A DNA stretch of 64,000 nucleotides from Hyphomicrobiales bacterium (GCA_017305715.1 JAFKKG010000009.1:248001-312000); one strand, 5' to 3'. Shown: positions 22,432 through 30,595, counted from the first letter of the stretch. Numbers and translations are program-made. The notes: generated from the letters alone by a model not told the origin.

Positions 22432-22507
22432 TGGCCGCCACGACAGGACTGGAACCTGCATCCTCGACCTTCGGATGGTCGCGCTCATCCCGTTGAGCTA
22501 CGCGGTG
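22432..22507 (-). tRNA. tRNA-Arg(CCG), first gene of the array
   Basis: Acceptor CACCGCG/CGTGGCG pairs at six of seven positions, G73, encoded CCA, D-stem GCTC/GAGC, perfect anticodon stem CGACC/GGTCG with loop ATCCGAA, T-arm GCAGG/CCTGT with loop TTCCAGT. The 53-base gap to the Tyr gene holds a separate inverted repeat (22391-22426). Confidence 0.9.
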
Positions 22508-22511
22508 ATCA

Positions 22512-22531
22512 CCGCCGGCCGGGGCCGGCGG
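22512..22531. terminator. GC-rich perfect hairpin between HNH gene and tRNA array
   Basis: CCGCCGGCC and GGCCGGCGG are perfect inverted repeats around two G bases. It lies between the HNH stop codon and the first tRNA. No U-tract follows on the minus strand, so it could be a weak terminator, a processing site or an RNA-stabilising hairpin for the array transcript. Confidence 0.5.
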
Positions 22532-22532
22532 C

Positions 22533-23069
22533 TCATTTTTCGAGCTCGACATCCCAGTACAGGAAATCGCGCCAGGTCTCGTGCAGGAAGTTCGGCGGAA
22601 AGTGCCGCTGCGCCGCGATGAGCTGATGCACCGTGGGCTCGAACGGCGTCCGGCGAGGCTTCTCCAGCCGCGTGTCCTTGCGCATATTGCAGGGACCGCA
22701 TGCCGTTGCGATGTTCTCCCACGATGTCACGCCGCCGGCAGCGCGCGGCAGGACATGGTCGAAGGTGAGATCGCCCGGGCGATGCCGGACGCCGCAATAC
22801 TGGCACACGAAATGGTCGCGCAGGAACACATTGAACCGCGTGAAGGCGACGCGGTTCGGCCGCCGCACATATTCGCGCAGCGCGATTACCGACGGCAACC
22901 GGATCACCGTGGACGGGCTGCGGACCACCTGATCGTATTGGGCCACGACGACATGCGATCCCTTGACGATGGCCTTGACCGCATCCTCCCAGCCAAACAG
23001 GCTGAGCGGAAAATAACTGAGCGGTTGGAAATCCGCGTTGAGCACGAGCGCGGAGCAATTCTGGAACAT
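22533..23069 (-). CDS. HNH endonuclease
   Basis: 178 residues from the ATG at 23069, with GAGGAGGT just upstream. The N-terminal half is VLNADFQPLSYFPLSLFGWE, DAVKAIVKGSHVVVAQYDQV, RSPSTVIRLPSVIALREYV. The C-terminal HNH has zinc cysteines CQYC, then DLTFDHVLPRAAGG, TSWENIATACGPCNMRKD. This long HNH type is widespread in alphaproteobacterial chromosomes. Here it reads into the tRNA array 25 bases downstream, so the array may share its transcript. Whether it takes part in array mobility or tRNA biology is unknown. Confidence 0.9.
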   Translation of the reverse strand: MFQNCSALVLNADFQPLSYFPLSLFGWEDAVKAIVKGSHVVVAQYDQVVRSPSTVIRLPSVIALREYVRRPNRVAFTRFNVFLRDHFVCQYCGVRHRPGDLTFDHVLPRAAGGVTSWENIATACGPCNMRKDTRLEKPRRTPFEPTVHQLIAAQRHFPPNFLHETWRDFLYWDVELEK

Positions 23070-23144
23070 GGAAACCTCCTCGCTTCGATGCTGGTGGCGG
23101 AATTCGGCCAATGTGAATTCGAAGTGGCGCCCCTGACGATAATC

Positions 23145-23215
23145 GACCCCGCTAAAACTCGATCGACAGTCGGTGCGGGAAGATTTGAGTCTCCTGCGCT
23201 CGCTCTGAGCTACGC
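23145..23215 (-). pseudogene. Possible tRNA remnant, Leu(CAA)-like
   Basis: The minus strand reads GGCGTAGCTCAGAGCGAGC followed by a GGAGA/CTTCC stem with loop CTCAAAT (anticodon CAA). No matching acceptor 3' strand or T-arm is found. It lies just upstream of the HNH gene and may be a decayed array member. Low certainty. Confidence 0.25.
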
Positions 23216-23382
23216 CAGCTTGAAAATTTACAAACGGCCGGGACAACCCCAACCAATAAAAACTGCTTCGCTGCCTGAAACCACCGTTTGCCGCCCCACC
23301 AAAGGGAACCGGTACCGGATCAGCGGGCCGTCTTATGTCCTTGCAGGGACGGCCATCCTGAATTCGAAATCGCTTCAAATGA

Positions 23383-23574
23383 TCAAGCGAGCTCACGCCG
23401 GCAATCGTCCGCCGGCTGCGCCCGGTTGATGTAATCGAGATAGGCTTGCTCGGCCTCCGCCTCGGAGAGGCCCCGGCGCTGCGTCACGATGCGCACGAAG
23501 GCATGCGCCACCGGCGAGGATAAGATCCTCTGGCGGTCACGGTTCTCGAGTCTGGTCGTGTTGTCGCGGGTCAT
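23383..23574 (-). CDS. Small hypothetical protein
   Basis: 63 residues starting MTRDNTTRLENRDRQRILSS, with helices SPVAHAFVRIVTQRRGLSEA and EAEQAYLDYINRAQPADDC. GAGGGCG sits 6 bases before the ATG and forms part of a perfect 8-bp hairpin at 23581-23600, so translation may be structure-dependent. The stretch 23601-24012 upstream holds no credible gene that I can see. Confidence 0.5.
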   Translation of the reverse strand: MTRDNTTRLENRDRQRILSSPVAHAFVRIVTQRRGLSEAEAEQAYLDYINRAQPADDCRRELA

Positions 23575-24012
23575 CTTCGCCCTCTGCCTTGAGGCAGAGG
23601 GTAGATTCCCGCTGCCGATTTACGCTCTTGCTATGCCGGTCGTTCCGGGATTTTCGGAACCCAGATAACCCGGACCTTGCTTCGTCACGCACATGCGCGA
23701 CCAATCGCACGGCCGAATAAACGGCAGCGCGGCGGTGGCTTTCGCGACGATATGTGAGCGCAGGCTCAACATGGCTTCGGTCCTCAAGAGCGCCGGCGGA
23801 TTCCGGCGAAGGGGCGTTGGTATGCGCAGAAGAATTAAAATCCGTCAAGAGATCGAAGCAAACAATTTTCTGAACGACATCGGGCCCGTTGAACGCTTCC
23901 GCTGCGTCGGCGCGAGACAAACGCCTCAAGATAATAGGGATTTGACTCGTCGGCGCCGGTTCGCTCTGCTGCCGCAAATGATCGAAAGGTTCTCAGCCAG
24001 GATCGTCGGAGC

Positions 24013-24408
24013 GTGAATGAAATCATGACGCCCTCACCCGCCGAACGCGACGAACTGCTCAAGGGTTTTGCTCGCGCCCTGTTCAAGGGCGATATCGACG
24101 CGCTCTATTCGGTGGTCACACCCGACTTTCTGTGGACCTTCCACGACGGCCTCGCCGTGACCAAATCCCTCGCCGATCCCGCGACTATCGCCGGACACCT
24201 CGCCGAACAAAAAGCCCTGTTCTCGGCGCAACGTTTCCATGACGTGGCGTATCATCATTCCGATGATATGACCTTCATGACGTTCCGCGTCAGCGAGACC
24301 GTGCGCGCCACCGGCGAGATGCGCGAACAACGCGGCGTGGAGAGCTATACGTTCAGGGACGGCAAGCTGGCAACCAAGGATGTCTATCGCAAACCGATCG
24401 CGCCCTGA
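24013..24408 (+). CDS. NTF2-like / SnoaL-like protein
   Basis: 131 residues. A helical start (SPAERDELLKGFARALFKGD) followed by beta strands (DALYSVVTPDFLWTFHDG, MTFMTFRVSETVRATGEM, RGVESYTFRDGKLATKDVYR) gives the cone-shaped NTF2 fold. Members bind small hydrophobic ligands or act as isomerases; no catalytic set can be assigned. It ends 26 bases before the amidohydrolase gene and is probably co-transcribed. Confidence 0.7.
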   Translation: MNEIMTPSPAERDELLKGFARALFKGDIDALYSVVTPDFLWTFHDGLAVTKSLADPATIAGHLAEQKALFSAQRFHDVAYHHSDDMTFMTFRVSETVRATGEMREQRGVESYTFRDGKLATKDVYRKPIAP

Positions 24409-24434
24409 CTGCCAATCAAGGAGAGACACCATCG

Positions 24435-25667
24435 ATGCCTGACAAGAGCCTGCGCTTCGACGGCGCCCGCGTTCTCGCCGATCTCAACGCGCTGCGCGCC
24501 ATCGGCGCCTACAAGACCGGGGTGCACAAGCCGACCTTTTCCGAGCCGCATATGCGCTCGCTCGACTGGCTGGTACAGCACCTCCCCGAGGCAGGACTCA
24601 CCGCCGAGATCGACGGCATCGGCAACGTCTTCGGCACCAGTTCGAAGTCCGGACCCAAGCTGCTCGCAGGCTCGCACCTCGAAAGTCAGAATTACGCCGG
24701 CTGGCTCGATGGCCCGCTGGGCGTGATCTATGCGCTCGAAGCCGCCCGCGTCCTCAATTCCGACCCTGATGTCAACGGCGCCGTCGAGGTCGCATCCTGG
24801 TGCGACGAGGAAGGCCATTTCGGCAGTTTCCTCGGCAGCCGGTCCTATGTCGGTGCCCTCTCCGAACAGGACGTCGATGCCGCGCGCGATCGCAACAGCG
24901 CGCGCACCATGCGCGAGGCGCTGCGCGACGTCGGCCTCGCCGGCCGGCCCCGGATGACGGCCGAACGCGGACGTCACATCGGATATCTCGAGGCGCATAT
25001 CGAACAGGGCCAGACCCTCGAAGGCGGCGCGCTCAGCATCGGCGTCGTCACCTCCATCGTCGGCATCTGGCAATACCGGATCACCTTCACCGGCGAGCAA
25101 AACCATGCCGGCACGACCCGGATGGCCCTGCGCAAGGACGCCGGCCTGGCGCTGGCGAAATTCTGCGTCGCTATCGACGAACAGTTTCCCGGAGCCTGCG
25201 GGCAGCGCACGGTATGGACCACCGGCACTATCAGGCTCGACCCGGGCGCCCCGAGCATCATTCCGGGCGCGGCGGAGATGCTGTTCCAGATCCGCGACGA
25301 CGACCCCGCGGTGATCGACCGCCTGGAGCAGTTGCTGCGAAACCTGGCTGCGGAGGCCAGCGCGCGAGGCCCCTGCACGGTGGCCGTCGAGCGCATTCGC
25401 ACCGGCGCGCCCGCCGCGATGGACGCGTCGTTCCAGCATGCGATCGAAACCGCGAGCAAGGAGCTTGCCGGCGGCAAGTCGATCCGCATGCCGAGCGCGG
25501 CCGGTCACGACGCCCAGATCCTCTCCACCATCATGCCGGCAGGCATGCTGTTCGTGCCCTCGATCGGCGGCATCAGCCATCACTGGAGCGAGAACACCGC
25601 GGATGCCGACATCGTCACCGGCGCCGCGGTGTTTGTCGATGCCTGCCGCCGACTGCTGGCGGGGTAA
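24435..25667 (+). CDS. M20-family N-carbamoyl-L-amino-acid hydrolase / allantoate amidohydrolase
   Basis: 410 residues with the bimetal M20 layout: GSHLESQNYAGWLDGPLGVI (His and Asp ligands, though the His-x-Asp of many members is modified to His-x-Glu), SWCDEEGHFGSFLGSRSYVG (Glu-Glu pair), HIEQGQTLE (His), and the dimer-domain signature FTGEQNHAGTTRMALRKDAG. A final SAAGHDAQ and GGISHHWSE are the C-terminal metal site. The family releases amino acids or ureidoglycolate from carbamoyl substrates. Exact substrate cannot be told. Confidence 0.85.
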   Translation: MPDKSLRFDGARVLADLNALRAIGAYKTGVHKPTFSEPHMRSLDWLVQHLPEAGLTAEIDGIGNVFGTSSKSGPKLLAGSHLESQNYAGWLDGPLGVIYALEAARVLNSDPDVNGAVEVASWCDEEGHFGSFLGSRSYVGALSEQDVDAARDRNSARTMREALRDVGLAGRPRMTAERGRHIGYLEAHIEQGQTLEGGALSIGVVTSIVGIWQYRITFTGEQNHAGTTRMALRKDAGLALAKFCVAIDEQFPGACGQRTVWTTGTIRLDPGAPSIIPGAAEMLFQIRDDDPAVIDRLEQLLRNLAAEASARGPCTVAVERIRTGAPAAMDASFQHAIETASKELAGGKSIRMPSAAGHDAQILSTIMPAGMLFVPSIGGISHHWSENTADADIVTGAAVFVDACRRLLAG

Positions 25668-25810
25668 GCGAAACGTTTCGATGCTACGCTGGGGCCAGTC
25701 CTTGCGCAGACGACGATGCTGCCGTCATCGACGTCGTGCCCTGTCCCCGTGCTGTGTCCCCGGACCGGATCGCCGCTTCGGCGCGATGCTTCATAACCCC
25801 CACGCATAAA

Positions 25811-25838
25811 AAAAGCCCCGGACGATGCCGGGGCTTTT
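25811..25838 (-). terminator. Rho-independent terminator of the Omp25-type gene
   Basis: AAAAGCCCCGG and CCGGGGCTTTT form an 11-bp stem with a six-base loop; the minus strand continues into a run of T. It lies 31 bases after the porin stop codon. The same AAAAGCCCCGGCAT core closes the two porins at 61-63 kb. Confidence 0.85.
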
Positions 25839-25868
25839 CCAGTCTCGGGATGAACCCGGGAGTTCAGC

Positions 25869-26654
25869 TCAGTACTTGGCGACGACCGGGCCAGCCCAGT
25901 CGAACTTGTAATTGAGGCCGAGCTTGGCCGTGTGCAGGCCCGGAACGTCGTGGCTCCAGCAGAAGCGAGCGCCACCAACCGCCGCGAAACCGCAAGCATT
26001 GAGCGTTTCGCGCGTGTCGATGTAGAGATACTCGCCCTTGATCGTCCAGTTGTTGGTCAGGGCATATTCGATACCGCCGCCCAGCGCCCAGGTGGCCCGC
26101 GTGTCGCCTGCGGTTGCCGTAATCGTGTTACCGCCCGCGGGGTTGGCGTCGATCGTCGAAACGCTGGTGTTGACGAAGGCAGCACCACCCTTGACGTAGA
26201 ACAGTGCGCGGTCGACCGCTACACCGGCGCGACCGGCAATAACGCCGTACCAGTCGCCAAACGCGGTGCTCGCTCGCGTATCAAGCGGAAGGAACGGGCT
26301 GAACGGATCGAGCGCCGAACCTCTCACCCGCAGATAGCCGGCTTCACCTTCTACGCCGAGCACGAACGCGCCGGTTTGGTAGTTGCAGCCGAGCGTACCG
26401 CCTCCGATGAAGCTGTTGTCGGTGCCGTAGAACCAGGTGTCGCCGACCGCGTTGTAGCCATTGAGGTCACGGGCGCGCGAATTGCGATCGGCTCCAGCAC
26501 CGCCAACAAAGCCGCCGATGTAGCAACCGGTCCAGCTGAACACGGGTGCAGCGACAACCGGCGGTGCCTTGGTGTACCGGGGAGCCATGTCGGCGGCGAA
26601 AGCCGATCCCGTCATCGCAACCGCTGCAATCAATCCAACCACGATCTTCTGCAT
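25869..26654 (-). CDS. Omp25/Omp31-type outer-membrane porin
   Basis: 261 residues. Signal peptide MQKIVVGLIAAVAMTGSAFA, then ADMAPRYTKAPP and SWTGCYIGGFVGGAGA, the common opening of this eight-stranded beta-barrel family. Alternating strands (GVEGEAGYLRV, WYGVIAGRAGVAV, WALGGGIEYALTNNWTIKGE YLY split by a turn) end LGLNYKFDWAGPVVAKY with the terminal aromatic. It belongs to the family of the tandem pair at 61-63 kb but is only distantly similar. Outer-membrane structural role; ligands unknown. Confidence 0.85.
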   Translation of the reverse strand: MQKIVVGLIAAVAMTGSAFAADMAPRYTKAPPVVAAPVFSWTGCYIGGFVGGAGADRNSRARDLNGYNAVGDTWFYGTDNSFIGGGTLGCNYQTGAFVLGVEGEAGYLRVRGSALDPFSPFLPLDTRASTAFGDWYGVIAGRAGVAVDRALFYVKGGAAFVNTSVSTIDANPAGGNTITATAGDTRATWALGGGIEYALTNNWTIKGEYLYIDTRETLNACGFAAVGGARFCWSHDVPGLHTAKLGLNYKFDWAGPVVAKY

Positions 26655-26930
26655 GTTGATTCCCCATTGTTATCGAAATTTCCGATGCAACTTATAGTGA
26701 AATTCGGCGCCCATGGCTGTGGCGCGCTGGACACGGTGAAGGAGAAAGAGTCCGGGCCTGAAACCCAACCCCGGCTGGCTCGACGGCACATTTTTCGAAC
26801 AAACATCGGCGAGTCTGACGTTCCCGGCGGTTATCTCTACGCGTCTCGGCGACAACGGGTCGCGATCGACTTCCTTGCAAACTGCTGAATTTGCGGCCAT
26901 TTTCGACTAACATTAGGCAAAGTTCCCGCG

Positions 26931-27968
26931 ATGTTGCTGCTTCAGTCGCTCCCCACCGTCATCGGCGTCGCCGCTATCGCGCCGGCCTTGCTGTTGCTGT
27001 GGCTGGTGATTGCCGCGGACGAGCGTCCCGGCCCCGTCGCCCAGGTGTGGATTGCCTTCGTGCTCGGCGCGGCCAGCATTTCGCTGCTGGGAATCGCCCG
27101 CGCGCCGTTTGCCGCGATCCTTGCGGTCCCCGGCAATCCCTGGATGACGCAGGGTCTCCGCTCGGTGTTCGGCGTCGCCGCGCCCGAGGAAATCGTCAAG
27201 GTGCTCGTGATCATCGGAGTATCCTGGAAGCGCCGCACCTTCGCCGACCCGATGGACACCGTGGTCTATGGCGCCGCTGCGGGCCTCGGATTCGCGGCCT
27301 ATGAAAATCTGGCTTACCTCGTGCAGCACGCCGATATGTGGCGGTCGCTGGCGGCGTTGCGCAGCGTCCTGACCGTGCCGTTCCACGGCGCCCTCGGCAT
27401 CATCGCCGGCGCCTACATTGCCATCGCCCGCGCCGGCACCGCGCTCGGCGCCAACAGGCATAATCGCGACCTCGCCCGCATCTCCAGTTGGATGCTGGCG
27501 CTGTTCGCGCCGGTCGCACTGCACGCGGCGTTCGATTTTCCGCTGCTGACGCTGCAGAAGCATCCTGATCTCGGTGCTGCAACGCGCTTGTTGCTGGGAA
27601 CGGCAAGCCTGGTGATCGGCTTCTCCTCAATCGGATTTGCCGCGCGGCTGGTTCGGCGCGTCGGACGGCATCACGCCCCGCGCACCGACATCGCGCGGGA
27701 GCGGCTGAGCCAATTGCGCCGGATGTGGGCGCTGCTGGTCGTGGGCGGCGGCGCCGGCTTTGCCGGGGTCGCGTTCCTGTTCACCTCGCTGCACCACTGG
27801 TTCATCAATCCGGAACGCAATGCGTCGCTGCTGTTGATCCCGATCGGCTTCACGTCGATCCTGATCGGTCTCGCTTTGTTGGTCGCAACCTCGGCTGTCT
27901 ACATCTTTGGCCGCAACCGGATGCGCACGACATCGGAAGGCTTTTCGTCGGCACCCGAGGCCGGTTAG
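26931..27968 (+). CDS. PrsW-family intramembrane protease-like protein
   Basis: 345 residues with about nine hydrophobic helices. Family motifs are visible: the Glu pair in GVAAPEEIVKVLVIIG, VYGAAAGLGFAAYENLAYL, PFHGALGIIAGAY, and FAPVALHAAFDFPLL. PrsW-type proteins cleave membrane substrates such as anti-sigma factors, with the glutamates and histidines as likely metal ligands. No anti-sigma gene is next to it, so the substrate is open. Confidence 0.8.
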   Translation: MLLLQSLPTVIGVAAIAPALLLLWLVIAADERPGPVAQVWIAFVLGAASISLLGIARAPFAAILAVPGNPWMTQGLRSVFGVAAPEEIVKVLVIIGVSWKRRTFADPMDTVVYGAAAGLGFAAYENLAYLVQHADMWRSLAALRSVLTVPFHGALGIIAGAYIAIARAGTALGANRHNRDLARISSWMLALFAPVALHAAFDFPLLTLQKHPDLGAATRLLLGTASLVIGFSSIGFAARLVRRVGRHHAPRTDIARERLSQLRRMWALLVVGGGAGFAGVAFLFTSLHHWFINPERNASLLLIPIGFTSILIGLALLVATSAVYIFGRNRMRTTSEGFSSAPEAG

Positions 27969-28092
27969 CACAACGCTAAAATTGGACGCGTTTCCTGGGT
28001 ACGCTTTGCCCGCGTATGTTCCTCGCGCGAACCGGTTTCCCCTCCCGCCCAAAAGGCTCTAGTATCTGCCAACGCGTACCGGGAGAACCGTG

Positions 28093-28665
28093 ATGACCCT
28101 TCCTCACGACATCGCCAAATTGCAGTCCGAAATGAACGCTGCGGTAAAGACACACTGGAAGGCGTTCCTGTTCGAAGGCATCCTGCTTGCGGTGCTCGGT
28201 CTGGCCGCGATGGTCGTACCGCCACTGGCCAGCCTCGCGGTCACCATCGTTCTCGGCTGGATGTTCCTGATCAGCGGTATAGCAGGGCTGTTTGTCACCT
28301 TCTGGGCGCGGCAGATGCCGGGGTTCTGGTGGTCGTTGTTTTCGGCCGCACTGGCTGTGCTCGCCGGCCTGATCCTGATCGCGCGGCCGATGCAGGGCGT
28401 GCTCACGCTCACCATCGTCGTCGGCGCCTATTTCCTGGCCGAGGGCGTTACCACCATCATGTATGCGCTGGAGCACCGCCGCGAATTGTCCGGGCGTTGG
28501 TCCTGGCTGCTGGTTTCCGGCCTGATGGACATCCTGATTTCGTTCCTGATCATCTCCGGCCTGCCCGGCTCGGCCGAATGGGCAATCGGCCTGTTGGTCG
28601 GGATCAATCTGGTGCTTGGCGGCGCGTCACTGGTCGGAATGGCGCTCGCGGCGCGCAAGGCCTGA
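28093..28665 (+). CDS. HdeD-like membrane protein
   Basis: 190 residues from the ATG at 28093 (a GTG one codon earlier is an alternative). Six hydrophobic helices in three pairs: FEGILLAVLGLAAMVVPPLA, TIVLGWMFLISGIAGLFVTF, WSLFSAALAVLAGLILIARP, TLTIVVGAYFLAEGVTTIMY, and two more. The repeated GxxxxxxGL pattern and length fit HdeD/DUF308 proteins, linked in enterobacteria to acid resistance. No acid-stress genes are adjacent. Confidence 0.8.
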   Translation: MTLPHDIAKLQSEMNAAVKTHWKAFLFEGILLAVLGLAAMVVPPLASLAVTIVLGWMFLISGIAGLFVTFWARQMPGFWWSLFSAALAVLAGLILIARPMQGVLTLTIVVGAYFLAEGVTTIMYALEHRRELSGRWSWLLVSGLMDILISFLIISGLPGSAEWAIGLLVGINLVLGGASLVGMALAARKA

Positions 28666-28757
28666 AGACGGGGGCTGGCCCCGCCGAGGCCAATGTCGCG
28701 CCGAACCCTCCGATTAAGGGGATGACAAGCGCCGAGGCGTGAGCTATAGAGCCCGCC

Positions 28758-28838
28758 ATGATCATGATCGCCGCCAGCAACTATTGGTATTTTAGCTTCG
28801 ACAGCTCGCTGGCGGTGGGAGGATCACGCGCAATCTAA
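28758..28838 (+). CDS. Aromatic-residue leader peptide of the DAHP synthase gene
   Basis: 26-residue ORF, MIMIAASNYWYFSFDSSLAV then GGSRAI, ending TAA. Six of seven residues from Tyr9 to Phe14 are Tyr, Trp, Tyr, Phe, Ser, Phe. The coding sequence contains GCCGCCAGC (28770-28778) and its complement GCTGGCGG (28808-28815), and an intrinsic terminator follows 24 bases after the stop. This is the layout of a transcription-attenuation leader sensing charged Tyr, Trp and Phe tRNAs for the gene at 28925. Confidence 0.8.
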   Translation: MIMIAASNYWYFSFDSSLAVGGSRAI

Positions 28839-28862
28839 GTCATTGCAGCAGGAAGTCCGAAC

Positions 28863-28889
28863 AGCCGCCAAACCTGGCGGCTTTTTTTT
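28863..28889 (+). terminator. Attenuator terminator before the DAHP synthase gene
   Basis: AGCCGCCA and TGGCGGCT form a perfect 8-bp stem with loop AACC and a run of eight T. The upstream arm can instead pair with TGGCGG inside the leader ORF (28810-28815), giving an antiterminator when ribosomes stall at the aromatic codons. Confidence 0.85.
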
Positions 28890-28924
28890 ATGGCCGGCAG
28901 GTTCTTCAAGCAGGAGCCAGAGCC

Positions 28925-30010
28925 GTGTTGAGCACCACCGACGATCTTCGAATAAGCGAACTGAAGGAACTGACGAGGCCGCAGGAGGTCATGCGCGAGA
29001 TACCGCGTACGTTGACCGCGACGCGGATCGTGATGGCGGCCCGCAACGCCATCCACGCGATCCTCAATGGGACCGATGACCGCCTGCTGGTCGTCGTCGG
29101 CCCCTGCTCGGTTCACGATCCCGCCGCGGCCGTGGAATACGCCGAACGCCTCGTCGTCCTGCGCGAGCAACTGGCCGACCGCCTCGAGATCGTGATGCGC
29201 GTCTATTTCGAGAAGCCGCGCACGACGGTCGGCTGGAAGGGCTTGATCAACGATCCCGGCCTCGACGGCAGCTTCGACATCAACCGCGGCCTGCGCCTCG
29301 CCCGCAACGTGCTGTCGGCGGTGAACAATCTCGGGCTGCCGGCCGGCACCGAATTCCTCGACATGACGACGCCGCAATACATCGCCGACCTGGTGGCGTG
29401 GGCGGCGATCGGCGCGCGAACCACCGAGAGCCAGATCCACCGCGAATTGGCTTCCGGGCTCTCCTGCGCGGTCGGCTTCAAGAACGGCACCGACGGCAAT
29501 GTGCGCATCGCCGCCGAGGCCGTGAAGTCGGCGTCGCATCCCCATCATTTCATGGCGGTCACCAAGGGTGGGCGTTCGGCGATTGCGGCCACGACCGGCA
29601 ATGATGACTGCCATATCATCCTGCGCGGCGGAGCCAGGCCGAACTATGATGCCGCCAGTGTCGACGCCGCCGCGGTCGAACTCGGCCGCGCAGGCGTGGC
29701 GCCACGGATCATGATCGACACCAGCCACGCCAACAGCAGCAAGAAGCCCGAGAACCAGCCACTGGTCGCTGCCGATATCGCCCGGCAGATATCCGGCGGG
29801 GAGCAGCGCGTCACCGGCGTGATGATGGAGAGCAATCTGGTCGCCGGCCGGCAGGACGTCGTGCCGGGCAAACCACTGATCTACGGCCAGAGCATTACCG
29901 ACGGCTGTGTCGACTGGGAAACCACCGTACGGGCGCTGAACGTCCTGGCCGATTCCGTCGCGGCAAGACGGAAATTGGTGCGCCGGCCGCCCAGCGAGCG
30001 GTCCGCCTAG
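28925..30010 (+). CDS. aroG: 3-deoxy-7-phosphoheptulonate (DAHP) synthase, class I
   Basis: 361 residues from a GTG preceded by CAGGAGC. It condenses phosphoenolpyruvate and erythrose 4-phosphate, the first step of aromatic amino-acid synthesis. Class I signatures: VVVGPCSVHDPAAAVEYA (residues about 56-73), MRVYFEKPRTTVGWKGLIND, GTEFLDMTTPQYIADLVAWA, AIGARTTESQIHRELASGL, VGFKNGTDGN and the metal-site IMIDTSHANSSK. Length is that of AroF/G/H. Regulated by the leader peptide and attenuator upstream. The symbol follows class I usage; which feedback inhibitor it senses cannot be read with certainty. Confidence 0.93.
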   Translation: MLSTTDDLRISELKELTRPQEVMREIPRTLTATRIVMAARNAIHAILNGTDDRLLVVVGPCSVHDPAAAVEYAERLVVLREQLADRLEIVMRVYFEKPRTTVGWKGLINDPGLDGSFDINRGLRLARNVLSAVNNLGLPAGTEFLDMTTPQYIADLVAWAAIGARTTESQIHRELASGLSCAVGFKNGTDGNVRIAAEAVKSASHPHHFMAVTKGGRSAIAATTGNDDCHIILRGGARPNYDAASVDAAAVELGRAGVAPRIMIDTSHANSSKKPENQPLVAADIARQISGGEQRVTGVMMESNLVAGRQDVVPGKPLIYGQSITDGCVDWETTVRALNVLADSVAARRKLVRRPPSERSA

Positions 30011-30115
30011 GAAAGGAAGCGTCAACAATGGCTTACGGTCAGAGTCTGCTTAAACCAGTTGAAGCAGATTCTGACCGGCCAAGCCGAACCGGTGCCCACT
30101 TCGCTGGAAAGCGCT

Positions 30116-30358
30116 CTAGCAGCCGCGGCAGATGCTCTTGATCTTGCGGTCGAGAAGCGCGTTTTCCTTGCTCAAGGGATCGTTCGGATCGCTCAAATTC
30201 TTCTCGCTGGGAACGTCGCTGGCGCGGGGCTGGCGATGACCGACCGGCGCCTGGAGCACCGGCTTGTCGGAATTTTTCGGGACCGTCGAGCCCTGTGCGA
30301 ACACTTCCGGGCTACCGGCGAGAACCAGGAGCGCCACGGACAGGATTATCTTTCGCAT
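30116..30358 (-). CDS. Small exported hypothetical protein
   Basis: 80 residues from the ATG at 30358. Signal peptide MRKIILSVALLVLAGSPEVF cleaved near FAQ. The mature part is polar with no fold signature (NSDKPVLQAPVGHRQPRASD) and ends in DRKIKSICRGC, two closing cysteines that may form a disulfide. It follows the small membrane-protein gene on the same strand. Function unknown. Confidence 0.6.
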   Translation of the reverse strand: MRKIILSVALLVLAGSPEVFAQGSTVPKNSDKPVLQAPVGHRQPRASDVPSEKNLSDPNDPLSKENALLDRKIKSICRGC

Positions 30359-30380
30359 TCTGGTTCTCCCGTTTTGCTGT

Positions 30381-30587
30381 CTATCGCGCCGGAACGTCGA
30401 TCGCCTCGCAATTGCGCCGCCCCTGGCCGGCGCAATCCTGCACCTTTCTGACATCCGCCATGGTGGCGAGCAACCAAATACCGGCTGCTACCACCACCGC
30501 AAAGAAGGCCAGCATGACCGCGTTTTCGACTCCACGATTGCCGTCTTCCTCCGGTGGCTTGTGCTCTCCCTTGCCTTCCTCCGCCAT
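30381..30587 (-). CDS. Small single-pass membrane protein
   Basis: 68 residues from the ATG at 30587 (MAEEGKGEHKPPEEDGNRGV). One transmembrane helix, NAVMLAFFAVVVAAGIWLLA, then a periplasmic tail with two cysteines (VQDCAGQGRRNCEAIDV). It starts 8 bases after the epmB stop, so it belongs to that operon, but a role in EF-P modification is not implied by sequence. Confidence 0.65.
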   Translation of the reverse strand: MAEEGKGEHKPPEEDGNRGVENAVMLAFFAVVVAAGIWLLATMADVRKVQDCAGQGRRNCEAIDVPAR

Positions 30588-30595
30588 CGCCCAGG

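Noticed and set aside
22012..22507. CRISPR-like array from the regularly spaced short units
   Set aside because: The units are tRNA cloverleaves with different sequences; there is no constant repeat or spacer pattern.
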